44,244 bases of DNA from Bacteroidota bacterium (GCA_003153435.1 PLYR01000018.1:1-44244); one strand, 5' to 3'. Shown: positions 1 through 8,880, counted from the first letter of the stretch. Made by a program: numbers and translations. The notes: a model not told the origin generated them from the letters alone.

Positions 1-1
1 A

Positions 2-139
2 CAAACTTGCATATCAACAATACAGAGAGGTAATGAACCTCGTGAAAATATGATTAAAGCCGGGTTATATGAGATATTAAAAGATAAGGATGAAGTTGAA
101 CGTATATTTTCTATAATTCAAAAACAACAAGAATATTAA
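2..139 (+). CDS. hsdR: C-terminal end of type I restriction enzyme subunit R (partial)
   Basis: The reading frame is open from the left edge and stops at TAA (137-139), giving the last 45 residues of a longer protein. The visible tail contains NEPRENMIKAGLYEILKD followed by EVERIFSII and a terminal QEY. This resembles the helical C-terminus of HsdR, the translocase/nuclease subunit of type I restriction systems, as I remember that family. The stop codon overlaps the ATG of the next gene by one base (TAATG), so the two are translationally coupled. A YgjP-type metalloprotease directly after hsdR is a common arrangement, which supports the call. The motor and nuclease domains lie outside the window, so the identity rests on about 45 residues plus context. 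Confidence 0.55.
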   Translation, partial: QTCISTIQRGNEPRENMIKAGLYEILKDKDEVERIFSIIQKQQEY

Positions 140-852
140 TGGAGCATTTTAAATTAGGAAATATTAATGTAGAGGTTATTCAAAAGGACATTAAAAATGT
201 CCATTTGAGCGTACATCCTCCTGTTGGAAGGGTTCGCATTGCAGCTCCATCTCGCATGAATATGGACACCATTCGTATTTATGCAATTTCAAAATTAAGT
301 TGGATTAAAAAACAGCAAACAAAAATTTTAAATCAAAAACGAGAAGCACCAAGAGAATACCTTACAAAAGAAAGTCATTATTATTTAGGCAAACGATATT
401 TACTAAAAGTAATTGAACTTGATACAGTGCCCATTGTAAACCTAACTCACAATACCATTGAATTATATGTACGTCCGGGTTCACCAATAGAAAAACGTAA
501 GGAAGTTTTAGAAAACTGGTATCGCGAGCAATTAAGAGAATTGGTGGCAGACTTAATTACTCATTGGGAAAAGAAGATGAAAGTGAAAGTTGAAGAATTT
601 GGTATTAAAAAAATGAAAACCAAATGGGGAACTTGCAATGAAGAAGCAAAGCGGATTTGGCTAAATTTTGAGTTGGCAAAAAAACCCTTAGAATGTATTG
701 AATACATTGTAGTTCATGAAATGGTTCATTTAAAAGAGCGTCATCACAACGACAAATTTGTGGCGCACATGAACCACTTTTTACCAACATGGAAACAATT
801 AAAAGCAGATTTAAACAAGTTGCCAGTTAGTCATATTGATTGGGGGTATTAA
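139..852 (+). CDS. YgjP/M48-like zinc metalloprotease (SprT-like, DUF45)
   Basis: This 237-residue protein has the zinc protease signature HEMVH at residues 193-197, followed by LKERHHNDKF, as in the YgjP/DUF45 family. The conserved KMKTKWGTC segment lies about 35 residues earlier. There is no signal peptide, so it is probably cytoplasmic. Its ATG overlaps the stop of the upstream hsdR end, and the next gene starts 12 bases after its stop, so it sits inside one operon with restriction and Septu-like genes. Members of this family often accompany type I restriction loci; their role there is not established, and processing or clearing of restriction subunits is only a guess. Length and motif are typical. 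Confidence 0.85.
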   Translation: MEHFKLGNINVEVIQKDIKNVHLSVHPPVGRVRIAAPSRMNMDTIRIYAISKLSWIKKQQTKILNQKREAPREYLTKESHYYLGKRYLLKVIELDTVPIVNLTHNTIELYVRPGSPIEKRKEVLENWYREQLRELVADLITHWEKKMKVKVEEFGIKKMKTKWGTCNEEAKRIWLNFELAKKPLECIEYIVVHEMVHLKERHHNDKFVAHMNHFLPTWKQLKADLNKLPVSHIDWGY

Positions 853-864
853 AAAATAATATAG

Positions 865-2805
865 ATGGAGTTAAAATTTATTTGGGTAAAGGACTATAGA
901 ATATTAGATAAAATAGGGTTTAATTTTAGCCATTCAGGTAATCACAAATTTCGTTATGAAAATAATACCCTTAATTTATTAGATAATAATAAGTCTATAT
1001 TAAATTTTGGAAAGAATATTACTGGCGTAACCGCTTTGGCTGGCCAAAATGGTAGCGGCAAAAGTAGTTTCTGTGAAATCATACTTTACTCCACAGCCAC
1101 CTTAGTAGATGGTTCTATGGGCTTTAATCAACCTTTTGATGGCATAGTTTGCTATGGAGACCACATATTTTACCATCACGAATTAGACATTTCAAACTTG
1201 AAAGAGCTAGAGGATAAGCAATATAAATTAGTTAAATTTAAAGATACACCTTTCGAGGATATGAAACCGGAATGGAGAGATTCGTTCGTAAAAGGAGGGT
1301 TTATCTACTATTCAAATATTATTGATTGGAGAAGCGGTATCGATGGTATTAATTTAGCTAATATTTCGACACAAGCATTGTTGGAGAAAGACTATTCTAG
1401 AACTGACTACGGGATATATGATAAATATGATCACTTAATTTCAGACGAGTTCAGGTATAGAGATAAATTGACTTCTTTACAAGCTTTAGATCAAACCGAA
1501 GGATATCGGAACATGGTATTTTATCTGAACTTCCCTGAGTTCATACCTTTTAGCAAGCCTAGTAATTTAATAATACAAGCAACCTATCCCAATAATAATC
1601 GTTTTTTAAATTACGATAGAAGTGAAAACTACGAAAACAGTAAGATTCTTTCAGAATATGAAAGATATATTTACGATTTTATTCATACAATCACAGTAGA
1701 TGACACTCACGATAAAATTTATGATTCAGATCACGCTAAATTAAGAAAAGCAGCTAAGATACTGTATCGTTTCAATTTGCTTATTTCAGAATGTCTTAGA
1801 AGAAAAATATGGCCTGATGGTGAATTAGCTCGCCTGTATTTGTTTGAAAACGGTAGTCCGAATGGATTATTTGAAGAAGTAGAAAAGATCATTACACTAC
1901 TTAGTCTTCATGAAAGAATAATTGATAAAGGCAGCTTCAGAGAACAGTATAGTCCTAATCAACTACAGCATGAGCATGGAGTTACAGGTAATTGGCGTTT
2001 TTTCATCATTGAAAATCTGTATGTTGAAAATACGGATGAGATTAGAGCCTTAATGAAACAGTTTATAGCTGTAGAGGAAACAGCCATAAATTTGAATGAA
2101 AACACATTAAAAAGGATAACAAACTATCAAATGTTACCTTTTAAAAGTTCTGGTGAAAATTCATTTTATTCGTTTTTTGCAAGATTAAGTGATACTATTC
2201 AACGATATGATAAGGGAAGGGATAATAGAGATTCTCTAATTTTATTTATTGATGAAGGAGAAGTTGGATTTCATCCTGCTTGGAAGAAGAAGTATTTAAA
2301 ATGGATATTAGACTTTCTAACAGGAAACTTTAGTCATTATAAATTTCAAATAATACTTACAACACATAGTCCATATTTATTATCAGACCTGTCTTCAGAA
2401 AATGTGATACTGATTAAAAAGGGTGAGAATTCAAAAACGGAAATAGTGCCTTCAGGTTCATTTTCAACTTTTGGTTCTAATATTCATAATATATTATCTG
2501 ATAATTTCTTTTTAAATGATGGTACAATCGGTGAATTTGCAAAAAAGGAAATTCAAAAAGTAATCGATATTTTAAATAAATGTCGACAATTATCAAAAGA
2601 AGCTTTAGCAGAATATGCCGCAAGTGATGCTGGAGTGCTAGAAAAAAACAACACCTATGAAATAATTAATATTATTGGTGATAACATTGTCCGAAATAAA
2701 CTGTTCGAAATGTATTATGAGATCTTTGAGGATAACGACACTATAGATAAGGAACTTGCCTCACTAGCTAAGAAAATAGACGAGCTTAAAAAAAGAAAGA
2801 AATGA
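865..2805 (+). CDS. AAA (ABC/SMC-like) ATPase of a Septu-like defence pair (PtuA-like)
   Basis: This 646-residue protein has a Walker A motif, GQNGSGKSS, near residue 60. Late Walker B ILFIDEGEVGFHP falls near residue 459 and the H-loop TTHSPYLLSDL near residue 500, the layout of AAA_15/AAA_21 ATPases of the SMC/OLD type. A large divergent insertion lies between. The stop overlaps the start of an HNH nuclease gene by four bases (ATGA), which couples the two. An ATPase of this kind with a downstream HNH protein is the composition of Septu (PtuA-PtuB) and of the retron accessory pair PtuAB; no reverse transcriptase is visible here. The gene is strongly AT-rich compared with the chromosomal genes to the right, which suggests transfer. 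It could instead be another ATPase-HNH defence family. Confidence 0.7.
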   Translation: MELKFIWVKDYRILDKIGFNFSHSGNHKFRYENNTLNLLDNNKSILNFGKNITGVTALAGQNGSGKSSFCEIILYSTATLVDGSMGFNQPFDGIVCYGDHIFYHHELDISNLKELEDKQYKLVKFKDTPFEDMKPEWRDSFVKGGFIYYSNIIDWRSGIDGINLANISTQALLEKDYSRTDYGIYDKYDHLISDEFRYRDKLTSLQALDQTEGYRNMVFYLNFPEFIPFSKPSNLIIQATYPNNNRFLNYDRSENYENSKILSEYERYIYDFIHTITVDDTHDKIYDSDHAKLRKAAKILYRFNLLISECLRRKIWPDGELARLYLFENGSPNGLFEEVEKIITLLSLHERIIDKGSFREQYSPNQLQHEHGVTGNWRFFIIENLYVENTDEIRALMKQFIAVEETAINLNENTLKRITNYQMLPFKSSGENSFYSFFARLSDTIQRYDKGRDNRDSLILFIDEGEVGFHPAWKKKYLKWILDFLTGNFSHYKFQIILTTHSPYLLSDLSSENVILIKKGENSKTEIVPSGSFSTFGSNIHNILSDNFFLNDGTIGEFAKKEIQKVIDILNKCRQLSKEALAEYAASDAGVLEKNNTYEIINIIGDNIVRNKLFEMYYEIFEDNDTIDKELASLAKKIDELKKRKK

Positions 2806-3983
2806 TAAGTATTAGAGAATGTGTTTCTGATGTTGATTTGATAAGGGATGAGCACGTAACTTTTGTAAATAGTTATACTGAAAGAGTCATTGGATTTTAC
2901 CTAGATGTTTTTAAGTATTTGAAAAAACTAGAGGATACGAAAGGGAAGGGCAAAACGAAAATCAAGATAAATAGGGATATCAAAGAAATAAAAAACAAAA
3001 ATAAATCAGGTGATTATAAAGATTTATTAAAAGCTTTTTTAAACAAGGGCTGCGCTTTATCAAAAGAAGATAAGGCTTATCAAATAAAGTATAGAGATAA
3101 CTGGATTGATTCTTCAATTAATTTAACTGACGTTATATCAAGACTTGAAAATTTAAAAATTAATTCAAAAAAGATATTAGAGTTTAATTTTGATGGTAAT
3201 TCACTCGCTATTCAAAGAAGCTATAAGCTATTGCAACTATTTCATACTGATATTAGCTTCTTATTAGGTAAGATATTCGATTATGATGGTTGGTTTTCTT
3301 TACTCGATAATCATAAGTCATGGGGTCCATATCAACTCACAAAAAAACTTAATTTAAATTCATGTCCATATTGCAATAGGCAATATACATTTACAGTTAT
3401 TAATTTAAAAGGTGGTAAAGTAGCAAGACCAGAACTTGATCATTTTTTGCCGCAAAGTAAACACCCACTATTGGCATTATCTTTTTATAATTTAATTCCT
3501 TCTTGTCATGTATGCAATAGTAGCGTAAAAGGTTCCGCTGATACAAAATATGAAACCCATTTAAATCCTTACGAAAAAAACGACAAGCATTCCTTAATGA
3601 GATTTACTTATGTACCACAAACTTATGAGGGCGCAGTGGGACTTACAGAGGAGGTGGATGTCGAATTAAAATACAATGGTGATTCTGCCGATACAATTAC
3701 TAAAGCTAAAGTTGAAGGTAATATTGATTTATTTTGTTTAAATGATTTATACAAAAATCATTCTGATAATGTTCAGGAAATCATCAGAAAAAGAGAAGTT
3801 TCAGGAGATAAGTATATTGAAATAATGCAAAAGACTTTTACTGATTTTCCAATTAAGATTGAGGATGCATATAGATTGGCGTACGGTAATTATTATCTAG
3901 AAAAAGATTTTAGTAGGAGAGCCCTTTCTAAATTAACCAAGGACATTGCCATAGAACTTGATACATTAATTGAATATAAATAA
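2802..3983 (+). CDS. HNH endonuclease of the Septu-like pair (PtuB-like)
   Basis: This 393-residue protein carries an HNH fold. A first zinc knuckle CPYCNRQYTF lies near residue 187, ELDHFLPQSKHP follows with the catalytic-type histidine near residue 214, and LIPSCHVCNS holds the second CxxC near residue 237. The N-terminal 180 residues are Lys-rich and unrecognised, and the C-terminal 130 are also uncharacterised. It overlaps the ATPase stop by four bases, so the pair is made together. In Septu systems the ATPase controls an HNH nuclease that cuts nucleic acid during phage infection; that role is inferred here from family and arrangement. A hairpin with a short T-run 186 bases downstream may end the operon. 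Confidence 0.72.
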   Translation: MISIRECVSDVDLIRDEHVTFVNSYTERVIGFYLDVFKYLKKLEDTKGKGKTKIKINRDIKEIKNKNKSGDYKDLLKAFLNKGCALSKEDKAYQIKYRDNWIDSSINLTDVISRLENLKINSKKILEFNFDGNSLAIQRSYKLLQLFHTDISFLLGKIFDYDGWFSLLDNHKSWGPYQLTKKLNLNSCPYCNRQYTFTVINLKGGKVARPELDHFLPQSKHPLLALSFYNLIPSCHVCNSSVKGSADTKYETHLNPYEKNDKHSLMRFTYVPQTYEGAVGLTEEVDVELKYNGDSADTITKAKVEGNIDLFCLNDLYKNHSDNVQEIIRKREVSGDKYIEIMQKTFTDFPIKIEDAYRLAYGNYYLEKDFSRRALSKLTKDIAIELDTLIEYK

Positions 3984-4168
3984 ATTATAATGTGTTATTC
4001 GTAAGTATGAATTTATGTTGTCCCAAGGAATAATAGTGTAAAGTTTCAATCAAGCCGATTCAACTTATTAATTATAGCCTTTAAAAAACTTTAAAAAGGA
4101 ATTAAAATCATTTTAGTTCATTAGAAGTTATTCCAAATGAATTTCGATTTCAAGAAACCTTCCTAATT

Positions 4169-4197
4169 CACAGGCATAATTTTGCCTTGTGTTTTGT
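4169..4197 (+). terminator. Possible terminator after the Septu-like operon
   Basis: A stem of CACAGGCA and TGCCTTGTG (one bulged T) closes a six-base loop and is followed by TTTTGTT. It is the only clear hairpin between the HNH gene and the recombinase relic. The T-run is short, so the call is tentative. The rest of 3984-4249 shows no gene I can support. Confidence 0.4.
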
Positions 4198-4249
4198 TAT
4201 ACCCCATATCCCCTTAAAATAGACGATTCTTAGCTGTATTTGCCATTGA

Positions 4250-5233
4250 GTATGGCACTTATATTGGTTTAAAAACCCTGCCTATTGTGGGAGAATTATT
4301 ATTCCAGCATATAAGCAAGAGGAAGTTCAAGTTGTAAAAGGACAACACGAACCATTAATTTCTGAAGCTTTATTCGATCAGGTTCAACTTGCTCTTTCGG
4401 GGAGGCGATTTAAAAACACTTATAAAATTTGCGTTAAGGATGAATTGCCATTAAGGGGCTTTTTGAAATGCCGACAATGTGGTGGTAGATTATGCGGAAG
4501 TGCCTCAACAGGAGGAAGCGGTATTAAGCACCATTATTACCATTGTAAATATCCTTGCAAGGAAAGGGTAAAAGCACCTTTGGTTAACGATGCCTTTTCT
4601 GATTATATCGCCACGTTTCAATTTAAGGCAGGGGTTAATGATATTTACGATCATATCCTTGACAGCCTTTTTAAGAGCAAGGTTGGGGAGAAAAACGCCA
4701 ATAAACAGGCTTTACAAGTTGAGATTGAAAAGAACAAAGAACGCCTTAATAAAGCGCAACAAATGATGCTTGATGGCGAAATGGAAATGGGAGATTATAA
4801 AGAAATTAAGCGCAACCTTGAGCCAAAAATTGAAGCGATGTTAGCCCAACAATTAAGCTTCAACCAAATAGAAGTCGAATACCGAGGTTATTTGAAAAAA
4901 GGATTGACCGCCATTAAGAATTTAGGACATCTCTTTGATAATGCGGAGATTAACGGAAAACAAGATATTATCCGTTCGACCTTGAAGGAAAATGGCGTGT
5001 TTTCAGAAGGAAAAGTTCGAACGGAAAAATTAAATAATTTGATTTTGCTGACGACCTACGGAGACGGGCAATGTGGAGAGAATAAAAAAAGGAAAGGGAG
5101 CAAAAATTGCTCCCTTTCCGGCATCGTACCCTTTAATGTCGTGTTGTCGAACCGCTTTGTGGAGGATTTAAAGAAACTCTCCAATGGTTACAGGCTTTTG
5201 AAGGGAAGACACTTAGCCAAATCTTTGCCATGA
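4250..5233 (+). pseudogene. Large serine recombinase relic lacking its catalytic domain
   Basis: The frame is open from about 4250 after a stop at 4247-4249. The longest ATG/TTG-type ORF starts only at 4445, but homologous-looking sequence begins earlier: FKNPAYCGRIIIPAY and HEPLISEALFDQVQ are typical of the recombinase domain of large serine recombinases. Then follow the zinc ribbon (CRQCGGRLCG, HHYYHCKYPC) and a coiled-coil stretch. The N-terminal resolvase domain with its serine nucleophile is absent, and I could not find it in the 266 bases upstream. Organisation matches the intact recombinase at 20885-22468, so this is probably the integrase remnant of an older element that brought in the left-hand defence genes. 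It is not expected to be active. Confidence 0.8.
5084..5119 (-). terminator. Strong intrinsic terminator on the minus strand
   Basis: A perfect 11-bp stem (GGAAAGGGAGC and GCTCCCTTTCC) with a seven-base loop is followed, read on the minus strand, by seven T. It lies inside the reading frame of the recombinase relic but points leftward. It would end transcription coming from the minus-strand genes at 5262-6546. On the plus strand no T-tract follows the stem. Confidence 0.75.
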
Positions 5234-5261
5234 ACTAGTAAATACCTGTTCATACTGAAAG

Positions 5262-5486
5262 CTATTCTTGATGATTTCTTTGGGGCGTATAAAAGCTAAC
5301 AAACTTCAAAATCAATATCAGCGAGGTAGCAGTAAAAAGCAAGTCTTTAAGCTGAATAAAACAAAATACGTTCAAATCCTGAAGAATACTTAACCGTCCG
5401 ATTGTCTGGTCCTGTAACCAAAACAGAACACCAAAAACTATCAGGAAACTACCTACTAGGGACAATATGTTTAGAAATTTGTTCAT
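5262..5486 (-). CDS. Small membrane protein, function unknown
   Basis: This is a 74-residue ORF from the ATG at 5486 (a TTG three codons earlier is also possible). It has two hydrophobic segments, FLNILSLVGSFLIVFGVLFW and DLLFTATSLILILKF, with a basic tail, and looks like a two-pass inner membrane protein. It lies 52 bases downstream of the larger minus-strand gene and upstream of a strong minus-strand terminator, so it could be the last gene of a two-gene unit. I recognise no family. The ribosome binding site is weak, and it may be a chance ORF. Confidence 0.4.
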   Translation of the reverse strand: MNKFLNILSLVGSFLIVFGVLFWLQDQTIGRLSILQDLNVFCFIQLKDLLFTATSLILILKFVSFYTPQRNHQE

Positions 5487-5538
5487 TGAGAGCAATCTCT
5501 TCTTTAAATATACATCATTATGGGCAAAAATGCAAGCC

Positions 5539-6546
5539 TTATTTCTTATTCAATTCTTTCAAAATTTTCACTAAGTCATCCGGGTCTTGAATATTCAAAT
5601 CCTTCATGTGTTTCTCTAACAACTCCTTTTTCATCCGAATATTACTATTTGCGGTCAGAAAACTTTTAATTTTCTCAATAATTCCATCTGTTTTAATTCC
5701 TGTTGTGAATTCCTTTCCATATTTCAAGCTAAAGCCACCACCAGCAATTGCCACAAGAATAATTCCAACAATTACAATTCCGCCCATCGAAACTCCAGAA
5801 AGCACAATTAAACCAGGAGATTGCAAGTTCAATTTTACATTAAAGTCATCTGACTTGTAAGGTAGATTCTCCTCTTTTGAGAATTCATCAAGTAAATCAA
5901 GTGCTATCCCACCCATCTCAAAGAGGTCTTTTGCCTTAATGTCCTGAGTTGTTTGTACTTTCAGTACGAGGTGAGCCGAATTATTCTTTATAAAGAATGA
6001 GTTAGTTACTTTATCAATATATTCTGCGTATAAATCGGCTTCAGTAATTGTATGATGAGAAAACATTAATTTATACAGATTAGGGTCAAGGGCGTCTCTT
6101 GGTATAGTTTTCAGCCACCTAACTTTCTTCCTTTTTGAATATGGGCAATTTAATTCGCCTGTCGCTTTGGCAATATAGGCTGGTGTTTCAATAATCTGGC
6201 CAAAACAAATATTGTATGAACTAGCACTTGGAATTAGAACAATATCTCCCTTTTTAATCTTGTAGGCAAATTTCAACAATTGAGATGCCACATAGTTGGG
6301 CCGATTCTCCTTCTCCTTATATTTCGTCTGTATCCTATTACCCAATATTTCAATACCAACGTCATTTCCAGTGTTTCCTGCTTTAATGTCTTCTAACGAA
6401 ATTTCATTGTAGCCAATTGCAATAAAATTGCCATCCCGGAATTCTTCAAAGTATTCTCCACTATTGGTTCTAAAAAACCAATAATTTCGGTTTTCACTAA
6501 TTTTGGGTAAAGACTCCAAAATTTCATTGAGCGTCAGGTCTTTCAT
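5539..6546 (-). CDS. Mrr-N-like (PUA/EVE-type) domain protein with membrane segment
   Basis: This 335-residue protein begins with a domain like the N-terminal part of Mrr-type restriction proteins: YWFFRTNSGEYFEEF, NFIAIGYNEISL, then KKGDIVLIP and KVRWLKTIPRD. As I recall, that domain precedes a nuclease domain in Mrr-like enzymes and is thought to be a PUA/EVE-like base reader. Here no nuclease motif follows. Instead there is a hydrophobic, Gly-rich segment, SGVSMGGIVIVGIILVAIAG, near residue 250, and a charged helical C-terminus. The result would be a reader-like domain tied to the membrane. It is transcribed divergently from the DUF3800 gene 152 bases away. The domain call is from motif resemblance; the function is unknown. 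Confidence 0.6.
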   Translation of the reverse strand: MKDLTLNEILESLPKISENRNYWFFRTNSGEYFEEFRDGNFIAIGYNEISLEDIKAGNTGNDVGIEILGNRIQTKYKEKENRPNYVASQLLKFAYKIKKGDIVLIPSASSYNICFGQIIETPAYIAKATGELNCPYSKRKKVRWLKTIPRDALDPNLYKLMFSHHTITEADLYAEYIDKVTNSFFIKNNSAHLVLKVQTTQDIKAKDLFEMGGIALDLLDEFSKEENLPYKSDDFNVKLNLQSPGLIVLSGVSMGGIVIVGIILVAIAGGGFSLKYGKEFTTGIKTDGIIEKIKSFLTANSNIRMKKELLEKHMKDLNIQDPDDLVKILKELNKK

Positions 6547-6698
6547 TTATGGGGATTGAGGATTTATGCTCCAATATTACAATTTTTATTACTATTCTGT
6601 GTAAATTAAGAGTTTCAAACCCCAATACGAATCAATAAAATAAGAATCGACTTGGATTTATGGTTGGAACCGGGTCATAGCTTTATCTTAATAAAAAC

Positions 6699-7826
6699 AT
6701 GGTAACAGGATTTGTCGATGAGTCAGGCGCATTTGGTTTTGACTTTGCAAATAATAATACTCATTTCGTGATAACGGTTCTTCTGGTTAATCAGGCGGAC
6801 CTTAGTCAATTAGAATCTGGGTTTTCTTCGGTAAAACAGAAGTATTTCCCTACAAGCGAGATGAAATCGAGTAAAATTGCGAACAAGGACGACATTCGGA
6901 GCACTATTCTCAGTGAAATTAATGCGCTTCCTTTCACCTATTTTTCTGTCATTATTGACAAAACTAAAATCTTTCGGGACTCCGGCCTCCAATACAAGAA
7001 GTCCTTCTATAAATTTCTCTACGGATTATTATACAACAATCTTTACAAGACATTTGCAAAATTGGAAATCGTTGCAGACCAAATCGGGTCCCAGGAATTT
7101 ATGCTTGGTTTTAAAAATTACATCAATGAAAATTACAAAGTGGACCTCTTTCATCAGGAACGTTTTACCTTCTCTGAGAGTCATAATGTACTCCTGCTCC
7201 AACTATCTGATTTGCTTGCAGGAACAATGAATAGATTTCACAATGGAAGTTCGTCAATCGATTTAAATAAAATACTGCCCGGAAAGGATGTTGGAAAAAT
7301 TCTCTGGCCATCTATTAAAATAGAGCTGACACCAGATGAAGATGAAATTGAAGATGATTTTAAGGAAATTATCAAAGATGTTTCCTTATTGCGAGTAAAT
7401 AGCTATATTCACAAAACTCAGGGCTCTGAAAACGAAAATGAATTAATGAGAATTCGCTTTCTTGAGTATCTAAAATCCATTTATTTGTACAATCAGAAAA
7501 CCAGATATGTTCCAACGCATGAAATTTTGGACTACTTAAGGAATTTTGTGACTTATGACCTTAATGAACAATTTTTACGTTCTCATGTTGTTGGTCCTCT
7601 TCGAGACGAGGGGGTGATTATATCCAGTTCTAATGCTGGAGGGTATAAAATTCCTTTTGTGAGAAAAGATTTGATTGATTTTGTTGAGCTATGCAACACC
7701 AGAATTCGACCTCTCGCAAACAGATTGAAAAAATGCAATGAAGCATTTTTGCTTGCCACAGGGGGGCAGCTCGACTTATTATCGGGGCCAGATTACAAAA
7801 TACTTAAACATTTAACTAGGGAATAA
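6699..7826 (+). CDS. DUF3800 domain protein
   Basis: This 375-residue protein starts with GFVDESGAFGFD, the DESG-type acidic signature of DUF3800. Later it has KLEIVADQIGSQEF and HNVLLLQLSDLLAGTMNRF, which match the conserved second half of that family (predicted RNase H-like fold). The acidic residues D7, E8 and the Asp in QLSDLLAG are the likely metal ligands. A C-terminal region of about 160 residues, beginning around DVSLLRVNSYIHK, is not part of the core and resembles a winged-helix-like extension (YVPTHEILDYLRNF). DUF3800 genes are frequent in defence islands, but their role is not settled. It faces away from the Mrr-N-like gene; the two may share a control region. Confidence 0.75.
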   Translation: MVTGFVDESGAFGFDFANNNTHFVITVLLVNQADLSQLESGFSSVKQKYFPTSEMKSSKIANKDDIRSTILSEINALPFTYFSVIIDKTKIFRDSGLQYKKSFYKFLYGLLYNNLYKTFAKLEIVADQIGSQEFMLGFKNYINENYKVDLFHQERFTFSESHNVLLLQLSDLLAGTMNRFHNGSSSIDLNKILPGKDVGKILWPSIKIELTPDEDEIEDDFKEIIKDVSLLRVNSYIHKTQGSENENELMRIRFLEYLKSIYLYNQKTRYVPTHEILDYLRNFVTYDLNEQFLRSHVVGPLRDEGVIISSSNAGGYKIPFVRKDLIDFVELCNTRIRPLANRLKKCNEAFLLATGGQLDLLSGPDYKILKHLTRE

Positions 7827-7919
7827 TTTTTTAAACACCAATTTTATTAGGTAATGTTCAAATAGCCCTTTGCGTAATCAAGTTCAGATTCTTTTAAAAA
7901 AAAGATAATTCATAGCATA

Positions 7920-8483
7920 ATGAAAAACACATCCGCCTGTTTCACTTTCGTTGCAGCAATATTATTCTTTTTCTTTTCCTCCTGTCAGGATTCTCAACCA
8001 AAGGATACCACTCCATCTGAAACAAATGAAGCTCCCCAGAATAAGGATGCGGAGAATATCAAAGCCGTTGCTGATGGCTTGCATGAAATTGGTAAGGATG
8101 TTCACCAGATAAAACATGATAGAGACAGCACGCTTCAAGCAGGTAAAGAACATTTCTGGGTTTATCAGATTGGAATGCCAACCGATAGCAAGGAAGAGGC
8201 TGGAAAAGCGTATGAGAAGGTAAAGAGCTTATCGAACCTTTATGTGTTCAAGAAGTCCAGAGGTGAATATTACGTGATTAAAGACGACATGGTGCATTCT
8301 AAGGAACAGCTCATGGATTCCTTGGGTAGCATTGAGAAACGCATTCAGGGTTCAGGAAATCGCATTCAAATGATTGATTTATCGGAGCTGTGTTCACTTC
8401 GGAAACAACCGAAAGGTACAGACCCTGTAAAGTACAAGATTGACGGAGAGAAGAAAGAGGTAGAATGCAGGGCTTGTGAATGA
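7920..8483 (+). CDS. Putative lipoprotein
   Basis: This 187-residue protein has a lipoprotein signal: a hydrophobic run AAILFFFFSSC with the lipobox cysteine near residue 22, followed by a low-complexity DSQPKDTTPSE linker. The mature part contains HFWVYQIGMPTDSKEEAGKA and NLYVFKKSRGEYYVIKDD, a mixed alpha/beta pattern with some resemblance to SPOR-like repeats. The C-terminus has a CRAC motif. It should be anchored in the outer or inner membrane. I do not recognise a family. It stands alone, 93 bases after the DUF3800 gene. Confidence 0.65.
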   Translation: MKNTSACFTFVAAILFFFFSSCQDSQPKDTTPSETNEAPQNKDAENIKAVADGLHEIGKDVHQIKHDRDSTLQAGKEHFWVYQIGMPTDSKEEAGKAYEKVKSLSNLYVFKKSRGEYYVIKDDMVHSKEQLMDSLGSIEKRIQGSGNRIQMIDLSELCSLRKQPKGTDPVKYKIDGEKKEVECRACE

Positions 8484-8556
8484 GAACCTTGTCTATTAAA
8501 TACAGTTAAACATCGAATGATGTAAGATTTTCAGTGTTTTGGTAAGCTGAAGGGTA

Positions 8557-8585
8557 TTGACTTCCTGCATATTTGTTTACATTTA
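8557..8585 (+). promoter_or_regulatory. Candidate Bacteroidota-type promoter
   Basis: TTG at 8557-8559 and TACATTTA at 8578-8585, separated by 18 bases, resemble the phylum's -33/-7 elements (TTG and TAnnTTTG, last base differs). They lie 24 bases before the small secreted protein gene at 8609. Confidence 0.4.
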
Positions 8586-8608
8586 TTGACACACTATCCC
8601 TGCCACCT

Positions 8609-8827
8609 ATGAAGCCAATCCTCTCTTTTTCGACAATCGTCTTCTTGTCAGTGACACTTTCATTCGGCCAATCTGGCGGAAAGGGTGGTCGACCATCATA
8701 TTCCGGTGGACATCATACAGAAAGTCATGATGGCAAATATCAGGGTGGGTCATCTGGTAGCAGTCACAAGGGTAGTCATTACACTGCTCCGAATGGGTAT
8801 AAGGGATACGGTACTCATAAGAAATGA
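8609..8827 (+). CDS. Small secreted Gly/His/Ser-rich protein
   Basis: This is 72 residues from the ATG at 8609; a longer TTG-start reading is less likely because the ATG start gives a clean signal peptide (MKPILSFSTIVFLSVTLSFG, cleavage probably after SFGQ). The mature 50 residues are low complexity, rich in Gly, His, Ser and Lys (SGGHHTESHDGKYQGG). Such short exported peptides are common in Bacteroidota accessory regions; a surface or metal-binding role is a guess. A candidate promoter lies just upstream. Confidence 0.55.
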   Translation: MKPILSFSTIVFLSVTLSFGQSGGKGGRPSYSGGHHTESHDGKYQGGSSGSSHKGSHYTAPNGYKGYGTHKK

Positions 8828-8880
8828 AATAATAGAAAGTGCGTGTTTTCAATGCAATTTAAAATCAAAACCAATCCACT

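Noticed and set aside
865-3983. Retron with PtuAB effectors
   Set aside because: No reverse transcriptase or msr/msd-like region is visible next to the ATPase-HNH pair.
5122-5152. TACCC...GTCGAACC in the recombinase relic, resembling the tRNA-Leu 3' end
   Set aside because: Only the two short ends match; the bases between differ and no T-arm stem can form, so it is not a second attachment site.
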